Position numbers and translations under genes: made by a program. The notes beneath the pieces were generated by a model, which was given only the letters and a program-made list of their open reading frames with translations, made no database searches and was not told the origin of the DNA. Shown here one piece after another: positions 15,898 to 24,384 of a stretch of DNA of 64,000 nucleotides. The stretch comes from Methanoregula sp. Its GTDB lineage: Archaea; Halobacteriota; Methanomicrobia; Methanomicrobiales; Methanospirillaceae. The stretch spans positions 62,001 to 126,000 of the forward strand of contig CP112999.1 of NCBI GenBank assembly GCA_026625165.1, in the 5' to 3' direction. Position 1 is the stretch's first letter; each line of letters starts with the position of its first letter.

Positions 15898-16904
15898 CAC
15901 AGGAAGAGCAGATCTTCATCCACGAACTCCCCCTGCTGCTCAATTACCTGGAATCCTCCCTGTCGGTGTCGTATCCCCTCTACGAATTCGACCTTTTTTC
16001 CGCGAGACCTGATGGCAATGTATACCTGCTTGGTGGTTTTGGGTCCCGCGAAATGTTCGAAGATGCCCGTGCATCATGTGGCACTACAGCACAGGAGATG
16101 CCGGCGTTCAATGACCTCCTGTCCTGCCTGATGAACAGCGGGATCCTTCCGTATGCCAACAGGGATGCATTTGAGGAAAAACTGCGCATGTACAACCAGC
16201 TGAAGAAAGGCGTGCGGTTCGGGCCTGATACGAATGTCTTTTACCATGGCCTGCCGCTCAATGCCGGCATCGACCCGGCAGCATTTCTGCTGGTTGATAC
16301 GGTCAAAAACGAGATTGAGTCCTCGATGAATTACAAGTACTCCCCGAAACAGATCGCCGATTTTAAGCGCACCGCACGGTACCAGAAGCAGCTGCTGGAC
16401 GAGCTGGTCAATGCCAGGACCAAGCGGGCGCGTCTGGCAGCCCACCTCGCACTCCCCCAGTTCAGAGCCATCCGGGACCGGGCCACTATGGTGCCCGCCC
16501 TGGAACCGTCATCGTCTGACAAAGAGGCAAACGATCTCATCATCGTCAGATCGCTCAAAGCATTTGAAAAGGAAAAGTTCGCCCTTCCGGTGATGCTGAC
16601 TGCTGACCGGAACCTTGCAACGCTCTGCGATGCGGAGGGCGTTGAGCATTTCCTCTTTGAGATGCCTGCTGCCATCGGAAAACCCCACTGTACTCCGGCA
16701 GCATTTACGAACCTGCTGGCAACCCTCGCGGGAGTCCTGGGGTTCATCCAGTGCAACTCGGCCGTCATCTTCGGGGAGTACCGGGGAAAAGGCGGCAGGA
16801 GTGATGAACTGAAAGTACAGTTCCTCAACGAAACGCTTATTGAACCGTTCAGGAAGGATCTCACCATATGCCGGAAGCTGCAGGCACTCAACATCGCCAT
16901 ATAA
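15894..16904 (+). CDS. PIN-domain RNase, candidate CARF-controlled effector
   Basis: 336 residues from ATG 15894, which overlaps the CARF stop codon as ATGA. Residues 1-105 are an N-terminal region I do not recognise. A PIN domain follows from about 110: RFGPDTNVFYHG with the first Asp, VDTVKNEIESS with the acidic Glu, SDKEANDLIIVRSL with a further Asp, and MLTADRNLATLC. A C-terminal helical part runs to the end. PIN domains cut RNA with Mg or Mn. A length well above simple PIN toxins suggests extra domains for partner binding. Its stop lies 37 bp inside the HAD gene. Confidence 0.82.
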   Translation: MTQEEQIFIHELPLLLNYLESSLSVSYPLYEFDLFSARPDGNVYLLGGFGSREMFEDARASCGTTAQEMPAFNDLLSCLMNSGILPYANRDAFEEKLRMYNQLKKGVRFGPDTNVFYHGLPLNAGIDPAAFLLVDTVKNEIESSMNYKYSPKQIADFKRTARYQKQLLDELVNARTKRARLAAHLALPQFRAIRDRATMVPALEPSSSDKEANDLIIVRSLKAFEKEKFALPVMLTADRNLATLCDAEGVEHFLFEMPAAIGKPHCTPAAFTNLLATLAGVLGFIQCNSAVIFGEYRGKGGRSDELKVQFLNETLIEPFRKDLTICRKLQALNIAI

Positions 16905-17557
16905 CCGCGGTCATCTTCGATATGGACAACACCCTGTTTGACTTTGTCGAAGCCAAGCTCATCTCGTGTGCGGCAGTCATTGCCTACCTGAATGTTCCCG
17001 TTGAACCCGTGGTGCTGCTCAGATATTTCCTCCGCCCGGCTCACGGGTTCGAGGACCATGAGAACATCCGGGACTTCCTCCGTGACAACGACTGCAACTC
17101 AGAGACCGCATTCGCCCGGTGCTGCGCCATTTACGATGAGGAGAAAGTCGCCGCGATCAGGCCCTACCCGCATGTTGCCGAGACGCTCTCGGCGCTCCGG
17201 TCCCGCGGGCTCAAACTGGCAGTTGTCACCGATGCCCACAACGGCAATGCGCTGAAGCGGCTGAGGAAAGCCGGGCTCGAAGAATTCTTTGATGCAATCA
17301 TCACCATGGATATGCACGGGAAGGCAAAACCCTCGCCCGAGCCGTTCCTGCTTGTCATGAAGAAACTGGGAGTGGCTGCCAGCGAGACAATGCTTGTCGG
17401 AGACAGCATCCGCAGGGACATCCTGCCGGCAAAAGCGCTGGGGATTCTCACGGTGCATGCGGTATACGGGGACCGGAACTTCCATGAGGGGGAAAGGGAT
17501 GGGGCGGATTTTGTTATTCACGGGATAAAGGATTTGATCGGAATAGTACAAGGATAA
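16868..17557 (+). CDS. HAD-superfamily hydrolase closing the CARF-PIN operon
   Basis: 229 residues. HAD motifs are complete: FDMDNTLFDF with the nucleophile and acid Asp (motif I), VVTDAHNG (motif II), the Lys in GKAKPSPEPF (motif III) and LVGDSIRRDI (motif IV). The cap is of the small helical type, as in phosphoglycolate phosphatase and nucleotidase relatives. The substrate is unknown. ATG 16868 overlaps the PIN gene by 37 bp; no later start keeps motif I intact. Being co-translated with a CARF sensor, a nucleotide-directed phosphatase is an attractive but unproven idea. Confidence 0.85.
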   Translation: MPEAAGTQHRHITAVIFDMDNTLFDFVEAKLISCAAVIAYLNVPVEPVVLLRYFLRPAHGFEDHENIRDFLRDNDCNSETAFARCCAIYDEEKVAAIRPYPHVAETLSALRSRGLKLAVVTDAHNGNALKRLRKAGLEEFFDAIITMDMHGKAKPSPEPFLLVMKKLGVAASETMLVGDSIRRDILPAKALGILTVHAVYGDRNFHEGERDGADFVIHGIKDLIGIVQG

Positions 17558-17670
17558 ATTATCATGCCGGATAAAAAGTGTTATTACCAAAGATAATTTT
17601 TTAATTTTATTATTTTTACTATTAGTAATTATAATGCCGAAAAACAGTCCCACTTCCCGTCTTCAGGAAC

Positions 17671-17868
17671 TACAGTCCGACCCGGCACCCTATCCTGCCC
17701 GTAATTAGGCCTGTTTGGTCTTTTTTCGGGGCACTATACGAACCCGGATACCCCGAACCGGCCGTAAATCTGGCGATTCGCAAATAATTATTCCTGTGTT
17801 TTGGCGAATTAGTCCTGAAAATGGCTTCCGGACAGGTCACCTTGGGAAACCTCTCCGACGGAGACGAT
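17671..17868. repeat. Direct repeat copy 1 (198 bp)
   Basis: Aligns without gaps to 18001-18198 at a constant offset of 330 bp. I count 18 mismatches, all in the first 106 bp; the last 92 bp (17777-17868) are identical. No shared reading frame is evident. Confidence 0.85.
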
Positions 17869-18000
17869 GTGATCTCTTCTCTGAGGCTCTCAGGCTCTCT
17901 CTAAGTCTCCCTAGGTGTTTCATATTGGTTGATGGGTCTGACATCCGGAACCCTATCCGGATCCCCCAAATTACAACCCCAGTATCCCCCCCTTTCGGGC

Positions 18001-18198
18001 TGTAGTCCGGCCCGGCAACCTATCCTGCCCGCATTTAGGCCCATTTGGTCTTTTTTTGGGGCACGATACCGCCCCGGATACCATGAACCGGCTGCAAATC
18101 TGGCGGTTCGCAAATAATTATTCCTGTGTTTTGGCGAATTAGTCCTGAAAATGGCTTCCGGACAGGTCACCTTGGGAAACCTCTCCGACGGAGACGAT
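18001..18198. repeat. Direct repeat copy 2 (198 bp)
   Basis: Second copy of the repeat at 17671. It ends 80 bp before the stop codon of the minus-strand gene at 18279, so it may act in that gene's 3' region. Its final 92 bp (18107-18198) equal those of copy 1. Confidence 0.85.
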
Positions 18199-18278
18199 CC
18201 GGGTCCCCCCTCCAAGGCCGATCCCTCCCGAAAAAGGGGTGTTGAAGGGGTGTTGAAAGTGCACCCGGTTGGCAGCTT

Positions 18279-18713
18279 TTACGCCGGGGCAGGTCCCGTC
18301 TCTCCTGCTCCTGCAGTCACCCCGCTCCCGGTTGTGGCAGGCGCAGGCCCCTTCTCCGGCAGGAGTACCGGGTTTCCGTCCCGGCCAATCTCCACAAGAC
18401 CGGTACTTTTTACCCGGAAGTACCGCTTTGAATTTTGTTTGGTATACACCCAGAGCTCGCAGAGGATGGATTCCGAAACGGGAAACGAGCGGAGGAGGAT
18501 GAGCCACTCCTGGCACTCCGCCTCAATCTCTTCTTTTGTGCACCGGATTTTTGTGACTCTTTTGATCCGGACAAAAACGAGGTGAACGGACGTGCGGATC
18601 ATCAGGTCGCACATGCTCTCCGTCTCAGGACAAAACCTCATGACATCTCCTCTCGCTCGTGCAACCGGAAGCGCGTTGTCCAGTGCTTTTGTCATCGGCC
18701 GTCCTCTCGTCAT
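18279..18713 (-). CDS. Hypothetical protein, second gene of a two-gene operon
   Basis: 144 residues. The middle (about 38-105) looks like a folded domain: IRTSVHLVFVRIKRVTKI, then ECQEWLILLRSFP and YFRVKSTGLVEIGRDG. The C-terminus is a Pro/Ala/Gly-rich tail of low complexity. No family recognised. Its ATG overlaps the stop of the upstream gene (18710-18955) by 4 bp, so the two are translated together. The first 35 residues could be shortened by later ATG codons. Confidence 0.55.
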   Translation of the reverse strand: MTRGRPMTKALDNALPVARARGDVMRFCPETESMCDLMIRTSVHLVFVRIKRVTKIRCTKEEIEAECQEWLILLRSFPVSESILCELWVYTKQNSKRYFRVKSTGLVEIGRDGNPVLLPEKGPAPATTGSGVTAGAGETGPAPA

Positions 18714-18955
18714 GCCTCCTCCTCCTCTTCATCCTCCTCATCAGGTGATGTCCCTGACACTTTCCGTTTCACCTTGTATCTTAGCTTCACACCCCAGCCA
18801 ATGATCTCGGTCTTGCGAACCGGAAGGTAGGGATCCAGCGGCACATGCCTCCGTGCCCATTCCAGTTCTTCATTCTCCTGTCCGTTCCCGGCCGCACCGG
18901 TGACAACCTGCCCCGGCCCGGCCATGTCTGTATCGTTCATCTCGATCGTTTCCAT
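18710..18955 (-). CDS. Small acidic-tailed hypothetical protein
   Basis: 81 residues. The middle contains PYLPVRKTEIIGWGVKLRYKVKRKV, a compact basic and aromatic segment. The end is a run of Asp and Glu (DEEDEEEEEA). No family recognised. The 4-bp overlap with the next gene shows that they form a unit; the acidic tail could bind a basic partner or mimic nucleic acid, but this is a guess. Confidence 0.55.
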   Translation of the reverse strand: METIEMNDTDMAGPGQVVTGAAGNGQENEELEWARRHVPLDPYLPVRKTEIIGWGVKLRYKVKRKVSGTSPDEEDEEEEEA

Positions 18956-19826
18956 GATTGTATCATCTGAATTTTTTTCACCCGCTGTCCCGCGACACGA
19001 AAGCGGTTACACTCCCCATCGCAAAATTTCCAGAAAAGCCGGCCGCCCGGACACGGGGCCGCGTGGAGCCGTGGCTGTTATTCCGTATTAAATCCCGTTA
19101 CGCTGGACGGGACCTGCGGTAGGTCAGCATCACGGCATCAGGGGGGCACCGTGCTCTAGAGAGCCGGCGGCCGACGTTGTATGGTAAAGATGAGCAGTTG
19201 CAGCGGTGCACGGACGCCCAAAGAAATATTCCCGTGCCCCCGGTTCAAAAGAATCTCAACAGATGGTACCATCATGGGCAGTCGAAGAGGACGTTCGCCC
19301 TCTTCTCCAGCCATGCTCTTCATCGACGGATCGAGCATGGCTCCCATCAACCCGCAGACAGACAGCATGGAAACATGGCAGAACCGGGCGATGCGGGCTG
19401 CAACCTTTGGTGCATACCCGATCTTCCGGATCCTCCTCGCCGTTCTGTTGCAGAAATCTTCGGTCATGTGTGGTAAAAGAAACAAAGATATGCGGGGTTA
19501 AATGCTCTGTGGTGGGTGCGAAAGATTTTGAAGTCATCCCGTGTCTGACAGGGCAATTGGGGTTTGAACCGGGCCCGGATATGTCAGACAACAGGCAGCC
19601 GCGATCCGGGTGCGGGAATTTTTTTAAAAAATCCGGTTTTATGGGGAGATTTGCAAGAAGTGTTGTGAGAGGTGCGGCAGTTTGATAAATTTTACAGGAA
19701 TGAGCGAGGTGTCGTTATGAGATGACAATCTGGAGGTTACAGGAGTGTTCATTAAAATGAACATATGTTCATAATTTTAAACATTGTCAGATTGAAAAAT
19801 GAAACGACCGATGATGCATTATCAGA
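18956..19826. other. Intergenic region without a confident gene
   Basis: 871 bp, G+C-rich up to about 19650, then A+T-rich. Several overlapping open frames cover 19156-19591 on both strands (for example 109 residues on the minus strand and 106 on the plus strand). None shows a family signature or a clear ribosome binding site, so no choice is made. They may be remains of a degraded gene. Confidence 0.45.
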
Positions 19827-20159
19827 TCAATCTTTGACGATTCTGATTATCCGGTCAATGACTGCATTCAATGCCGGGTCTTTCAGGTGTCCTGTACGGT
19901 ACTGGATAATCCGGCTGTCTGCGGTGAACAACCGGTTCGGCCGGACATTGCTGTCCTGCCTGAGCGATCCTTCACTGAAATCCTCTTCACCTATTGAGAT
20001 GCTGTACTGATCCATCACCTGCCGGCTGGTTATCTGGCAGAGGATCATATCATCACCTTCGAGCGGAGCAATCACAAGAGCCGGCCGTTTCTTTGCTGCG
20101 CTGAGATTTGAGAAGGGAAAGAGGACAACGACGACGTCGCCTTTTACAAATTCGCCCAT
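19827..20159 (-). CDS. MazF/PemK-like endoribonuclease toxin
   Basis: 110 residues from ATG 20159. Conserved MazF-type blocks: FVKGDVVVVLFPFSNL, KKRPALVIAP, ILCQITSR and LFTADS. It is paralogous to the toxin at 4495-4833. GAGGAGG at 20167-20173 lies 7 nt upstream and inside the antitoxin gene, which it overlaps by 16 bp. Expected to cleave mRNA when freed from the antitoxin. Confidence 0.88.
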   Translation of the reverse strand: MGEFVKGDVVVVLFPFSNLSAAKKRPALVIAPLEGDDMILCQITSRQVMDQYSISIGEEDFSEGSLRQDSNVRPNRLFTADSRIIQYRTGHLKDPALNAVIDRIIRIVKD

Positions 20160-20329
20160 GCTTCGTCCTCCTCAGGGCGCAGCCAATCTTTCTTTAAGGA
20201 GGACTCGCTTGCGTACGCGGTTTCGTTCGCGGTCTTCTTTTGTACTGACCTGATGAAGTTAAGGATCTCACGATAGCGCTGTCGTGGTACCTGGTGCAGT
20301 TCCCTGATAATCTGTTCCTCAACTTTCAT
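20144..20329 (-). CDS. Small VapB/DUF2281-like antitoxin of the MazF-like toxin
   Basis: 61 residues. The N-terminal helix (MKVEEQIIRELHQVP, then YREILNFIRSVQ) resembles DUF2281/VapB-type antitoxins. The tail LKKDWLRPEEDEAWANL corresponds to the last residues of the Panacea protein ending at 4510. It overlaps its toxin by 16 bp, and its PEED codons supply the toxin's ribosome binding site. The tail is the probable toxin-binding segment. Confidence 0.82.
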   Translation of the reverse strand: MKVEEQIIRELHQVPRQRYREILNFIRSVQKKTANETAYASESSLKKDWLRPEEDEAWANL

Positions 20330-20390
20330 AGGCGTTCACAACCCTGTGCCGGGTTATTACTCAGTCCATTATTCCGGGTACGTAATCAGG

Positions 20391-20957
20391 TTATCTGTCA
20401 GGCCTGGTGCGAGAGCGGGGTTCCCGCCACTCGAGTGCCGCATGCTGGAGCTCAACAGACGTTGTGCTTTTTTTGAGATGGGAAAGCCCACCCGCCCATG
20501 TAAGGTGGAACTTCTTCTTTAATGGTTTTTTCTTCCGCTTCGCAAGCTTGTCGATATAGTGGATCGCTTCGCTCCTGAGATCGGGCGGGAGATTGTCAAT
20601 CATGCGATGCACGCGTTCTGCGGATGTCATGAAGTTCTTCCGGGATATTTTTTCTGCGCCTGCATGAACCTGCACCGGATCGTACTTCTCATCATCGCCG
20701 GGGTCACACCATGCAAAATGCTTACAGTCCATACAGGTGCTGCGGACAGAACGCGGACAGCCGTCAGGATACGGGTCCGGCTTTTTGGAGGGATCATACT
20801 CCTTATTCTTCACCCGTTTCAAAGAGTGGTCTGGTTTAAGTTCATAGCTATACCGGCTATAACACCCTCCATAATCCATATTGAGCATACAATACCCTTC
20901 TACGGTGATGAACGACCATGTACGAACAGACGGGTACTCATCTTTGGTCTTTTGCAT
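20391..20957 (-). CDS. Cys-rich protein fused to a DUF2281-like antitoxin tail
   Basis: 188 residues. The N-terminal 80 residues are rich in Tyr and Asp and hold Cys residues in pairs (GCYSRYSYEL, then GCPRSVRSTCMDCKHFAWC), which could bind a metal. The C-terminal 60 residues (EAIHYIDKLAKRKKKPL, then WAGGLSHLKK and SVELQHAALEWR) match the end of DUF2281/VapB-type antitoxins. No toxin gene follows it; the next minus-strand gene is the separate antitoxin at 20144-20329. The fusion is unfamiliar to me. Confidence 0.6.
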   Translation of the reverse strand: MQKTKDEYPSVRTWSFITVEGYCMLNMDYGGCYSRYSYELKPDHSLKRVKNKEYDPSKKPDPYPDGCPRSVRSTCMDCKHFAWCDPGDDEKYDPVQVHAGAEKISRKNFMTSAERVHRMIDNLPPDLRSEAIHYIDKLAKRKKKPLKKKFHLTWAGGLSHLKKSTTSVELQHAALEWREPRSRTRPDR

Positions 20958-21139
20958 AGCTGCTTCGATTGTTTGTGTTTTTTTATTTCAATGGTTTTGT
21001 GGTCGGGTGGTAGTGGGCAGATTGAGAACTCTCTCAAGCCGCAACTGTAAAGGAATACTTGACAGTTCAAACCGGTATCGGATGTATGTGTCGTACCGTT
21101 ATACGATCTTCTTGTCGCTAAAAAAGAGGTTTGTAAGCC

Positions 21140-21625
21140 TTACTTCCCTTTCTTCCCTGCCGCCCTCTTCTTAGGGGCTGCCTTGTTCACCCCTTTTGTC
21201 TCGCACGGCACGCACATCTCAAGTTTCTCGTCGACTATGCGGTACGCGTTTGCGAGCACCGACGAGTTCGCGATCATGCCTGACAGAAGGATCACTTCAA
21301 GGATCTCCTCGCGGGTCGCACCCATCTTGAGTGCCGCGACCATGTGGTAGCCGGTACAGTGCGGGCACTTGAGCGCTGCGCCAACCGCCATGCTGATCAG
21401 CTCCACGTACTTGGGGTCGAGCGGGCTCGTCTGTGCAACGGTCCCCTTGTAGAGCAGGTGGGAGATGAGCACCTCGGGCCGTTCCCCCATCCGCTTGAAG
21501 ATGAGCGGGACCCGCCCGTAATCCTTCTCGATGTCCTTCATCCACTCTTCGGCAGTCGTCTCTGCCCCATGCCGGACGATCTGCGCCAGCTTCTCCTCAA
21601 ACTGAACCTTGCTTGCTTTTCCCAT
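21140..21625 (-). CDS. Carboxymuconolactone decarboxylase (AhpD-like) family protein
   Basis: 161 residues. The AhpD/CMD fold shows as SPLDPKYVELISMAVGAAL followed by CPHCTGYH, the redox CxxC with the conserved His, then ALKMGATREEILEVI. The C-terminus is a Lys/Ala-rich tail. Members act as disulfide reductases or peroxidase partners. Its ATG directly abuts the stop of mmp7, so it is the last gene of the Mcr-activation operon. A thiol or redox role there is plausible but unproven. Confidence 0.85.
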   Translation of the reverse strand: MGKASKVQFEEKLAQIVRHGAETTAEEWMKDIEKDYGRVPLIFKRMGERPEVLISHLLYKGTVAQTSPLDPKYVELISMAVGAALKCPHCTGYHMVAALKMGATREEILEVILLSGMIANSSVLANAYRIVDEKLEMCVPCETKGVNKAAPKKRAAGKKGK

Positions 21626-22564
21626 TCATACCACCACGTTCGTCTCAGAGAACGGACGGATCCTTACAAGAATATAGTCCCGCATCCGTGACGGGCTCAG
21701 GTCGGACACGTCCCCGACCGTTATCCCGTCCTCGACCCCGATGCTTTTGATCGTTTCAGCAAACGAGTCGTACGGGAGTTTCACCCGCAGCCCGCTCATC
21801 TGGACAGTCAGCGGTGTCGGGGAGGTCACGGCATGGATCTCCGGCACATGCTCCTTGATCAGGTCCATGATGCGTGCAGGGGAGACCGAGAGCGGGTCCT
21901 TTGCAATGGAAACCCGCTTCTTCTCGAGCACTCTTGTGATCTCACTGACGATCTCATCGAGCTTGGTGAGCTCCTCGGTCTCCTTTGTCCGGTGCATGAA
22001 CCTGCCCACGTTGCCGACATACCCGTCCACCGGCGGGTTGGTGATTCGCCCGAGCGCCTCCGCATCCGGCCCGCCGCAGAGCACGATCGGGACCTCAATT
22101 CCCCGGCGCAGGGCCGGCATCTTGTGCTCAATGCACTTCTCGAAGTTGCCCAGCACGTACACGGCGATGTCGTGCTCGTTTATCACATCCCGCTCCTCGT
22201 CGTTGAGCGCCGCAATCCGCTTGCCAACGCCCCGTGCAAGCCCGACCATGTTGCTCTTTGCCCCGAGCCTTCGTAAGTATTCGGCAATGTCGCAGGCAGG
22301 GTGCGGGAGGTGGTGGATCTCAAGGCTCGGGATCACAACCGCGATCTCGGTGCCCACGAGAGGCGAATCGATCACCTCGCCGCCGAGGGGTTTTGCTGCG
22401 GCCCGGAGGATATCCACGTCGTCCTTTGGCATGAAGCACAGGAGCACGACCTCGGATGCGATCACCTGTCTCTGGACAATGTATCCCCCGATATCCTCGA
22501 TCAAGTCCACGATCTCGTTGTTCCGGTAGATGCCGCCCCGGTAGGTGATGGGGACAAGCATCAT
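21626..22564 (-). CDS. mmp7: Methanogenesis marker protein 7
   Basis: 312 residues, the family's usual length, starting MMLVPITYRGGIYRNNE. Conserved stretches include ARGVGKRIAAL, VLCGGPDAEALGRI and VGRFMHRTKETEEL. Found only in methanogens and relatives. Together with McrC, Mmp3, Mmp17 and component A2 it has been reported in the complex that reductively activates methyl-coenzyme M reductase. It overlaps mmp17 upstream by 4 bp and is followed directly by the CMD gene, all in one operon. Confidence 0.92.
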   Translation of the reverse strand: MMLVPITYRGGIYRNNEIVDLIEDIGGYIVQRQVIASEVVLLCFMPKDDVDILRAAAKPLGGEVIDSPLVGTEIAVVIPSLEIHHLPHPACDIAEYLRRLGAKSNMVGLARGVGKRIAALNDEERDVINEHDIAVYVLGNFEKCIEHKMPALRRGIEVPIVLCGGPDAEALGRITNPPVDGYVGNVGRFMHRTKETEELTKLDEIVSEITRVLEKKRVSIAKDPLSVSPARIMDLIKEHVPEIHAVTSPTPLTVQMSGLRVKLPYDSFAETIKSIGVEDGITVGDVSDLSPSRMRDYILVRIRPFSETNVVV

Positions 22565-23145
22565 GGCGGCACCTCGCCCATTTTCGCAAACTTTTCCTGC
22601 ACAATCGCGTCCACGTCCGCTTCGAGCGTGTCCTCGCTTGCAACAAACCAGAACCTGTCCTTAAAAAAGCGCTCGCGCCGGACCCGGAACCCCTCGGGGG
22701 CGATGCACCTGAGCGCGTAGATCAGGTCCTTGTACACCGACTCGCTGGGGTCTGCGACGACAATGTCCTCGACCTCCCCGGGTGTGATGGAGACGTCCCG
22801 CAGGATCACCGTGAACCTGTCCGCCTGCTCGACATGGTCCTGCCCGAACCTTTCCAAAAAAATCCTGAGCATAAGGGCGAGGTATGTCTCGTTTGCAAGG
22901 ACGAGCGTGATCTTGCCTGCGAGCGGGTTGACCGCAGCAAAATCGCGGATCCGCACCAGGCTTGTGATCTTATGCAGCACGCCAACGGCGACAAAGATCG
23001 GGATGCCGGGGTCGACCCAGATGTGGAGCTTGAAGATTGCCCGGATCAGGTTATGGTCAAGCAGCACGTCGTTTGCGATCTGCTTGTAGTACTCACCCCC
23101 CAACGGTTCGGGGCATTCCACCTCGAAGTACTCAACCGTCTGCAT
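22561..23145 (-). CDS. mmp17: Methanogenesis marker protein 17
   Basis: 194 residues starting MQTVEYFEVECPEP. The pattern of this methanogen-specific family is seen in DVLLDHNLIRAIFKLHIWVDP, KITLVLANETYLALMLRI and RFTVILRDVSITPGEVEDI. It is known from the Mcr activation complex; its biochemical role is not settled. It is contiguous with mmp15 upstream and overlaps mmp7 downstream by ATGA. Confidence 0.92.
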   Translation of the reverse strand: MQTVEYFEVECPEPLGGEYYKQIANDVLLDHNLIRAIFKLHIWVDPGIPIFVAVGVLHKITSLVRIRDFAAVNPLAGKITLVLANETYLALMLRIFLERFGQDHVEQADRFTVILRDVSITPGEVEDIVVADPSESVYKDLIYALRCIAPEGFRVRRERFFKDRFWFVASEDTLEADVDAIVQEKFAKMGEVPP

Positions 23146-24384
23146 CTAACCTTCCTTGACAAACCCGCTTGCGAGCAGCGCCGAGCCCACGGCACCGATA
23201 TACTGGGAGTGGCGGGGCACCACGACCTTTACCTGCAGCAGCTCCCCCATCGCGTGCACCAGCCCCTCGATGAGAGATGTCCCGCCGACCATGATGACCG
23301 GTTCCTTGATGTCCACTTCCTGCAGCTGCTGCTCGAACACCTGTTCCGCAACGGAATGGCAGGCGGCGGCCGCGACATCCTCCCGGGTGCTGCCCGCGGC
23401 AAGGGCATTGACAAGGCTCTGGGTGCCAAAGACGATGCAGTAGCTGTTCATGGGCACGCGGTTGCCGGACCCTTTCATCGCGAGCGGGCCAAGCTCTGTG
23501 ATGTCGACACCGAGCCGTTTTGCCGTCATCTCTAAAAACCTCCCGCTTGCGCCGGCACAGATCCCGCCCATCGTAAACGACCCCGGGATGCCGTCCTGCA
23601 CGGAGATCGCCTTGTTGTCCATGCCGCCGATATCGATCACCGTTGCAGGGCCGTGCTGCCGGTCGGCTAGGTACACCGCACCCTTCGAGTTGACGGTCAG
23701 CTCCTCCTGGATAAGGTCGGCGCTGATATCCCTGCCGACGAGGAACCGGCCGTATCCCGTTGTGCCTACGGCCTCGATCTCGTCTCTTTTGACCCCTGCC
23801 TCGGCGAGCGCGTGGGCGACGACGTCCCGGGCGCTTCCTAAGACCTCTGTGGTGGGCTGCCAGCCCGTGCCGATGATCCGGTTGTCCTTCATGACCACCG
23901 CCTTTGTTGTCGATGACCCGGAATCAACGCCCAGCGTGAGCCCCTGCTGGGCTTCCCGGGCGAGCAGCGCCCTCCGGCGTGCGATTGTCGTGAGCGCCTC
24001 CATGCGGGTGAGCAGGGTCCCCGCCGTCGTCCGCTCCGTAAACGAGTAGCTGACGACCGGCAGCCGGGAATTGTTGCGGATATACCTGCGGAGCTCGTTT
24101 CTCACGATCGCCGCCTCGGCGCACCGGAAGCAGGTGGCAATGAAGATGGCGTCGGCGTCCACGCGCCCTTCGACAAGCGCTTTTGCCCGGGCAATCGCGA
24201 GCTTGAGGTCGGGGCTCCGCACCTCAAGGCCGAACTCTTCGAAGTTCTTAATGATGTCCTTTAACGCAATATCCGGGAAGAAGATCTCCCCGTTCACGGA
24301 CTTTGCCGCCTCGTTGATCTCCTGCTGGACCCCGCTGTACTCAGGGCCGCACGAGAGCTGGGCGATCCGGACCGGTGATGTCAT
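23146..24384 (-). CDS. mmp15: Methanogenesis marker protein 15, ASKHA ATPase
   Basis: 412 residues. Residues 1-145 contain a CFRC pair at 85-88. From about 152 an ASKHA (BadF/HgdC activase type) ATPase domain begins: [10 protein letters not shown] with the phosphate-binding Asp at about 154, [25 protein letters not shown] with a Cys suited to an iron-sulfur cluster, and [10 protein letters not shown] near the end. Related activases use ATP to drive low-potential electron transfer, which fits the reductive activation of Mcr Ni(I). It overlaps mmp5 upstream by 4 bp. Confidence 0.93.
   Translation of the reverse strand: MTSPVRIAQLSCGPEYSGVQQEINEAAKSVNGEIFFPDIALKDIIKNFEEFGLEVRSPDLKLAIARAKALVEGRVDADAIFIATCFRCAEAAIVRNELRRYIRNNSRLPVVSYSFTERTTAGTLLTRMEALTTIARRRALLAREAQQGLTLGVDSGSSTTKAVVMKDNRIIGTGWQPTTEVLGSARDVVAHALAEAGVKRDEIEAVGTTGYGRFLVGRDISADLIQEELTVNSKGAVYLADRQHGPATVIDIGGMDNKAISVQDGIPGSFTMGGICAGASGRFLEMTAKRLGVDITELGPLAMKGSGNRVPMNSYCIVFGTQSLVNALAAGSTREDVAAAACHSVAEQVFEQQLQEVDIKEPVIMVGGTSLIEGLVHAMGELLQVKVVVPRHSQYIGAVGSALLASGFVKEG

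Larger units (their letters stand above)
17558..18278. other. Intergenic region with A+T-rich end signal and direct repeats
   Basis: 721 bp without a convincing gene. The left end (17575-17636) is very A+T-rich, includes the short dyad TTACTATTAGTAA and probably ends transcription of the CARF-PIN operon. The remainder is G+C-rich and consists mostly of the two 198-bp direct repeat copies listed separately. Confidence 0.6.

Noticed and set aside
9722-17557. CRISPR-Cas locus
   Set aside because: Two CARF proteins but no repeat-spacer array, no Cas10 and no other cas gene seen anywhere in the window.
17715-18215. Protein genes within the direct repeats
   Set aside because: Frames differ between the two copies, their composition is unnatural and no ribosome binding site is seen.
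19156-19591. Overlapping frames of about 105-110 residues on both strands
   Set aside because: Three frames compete, none has a recognisable domain, so none could be chosen.
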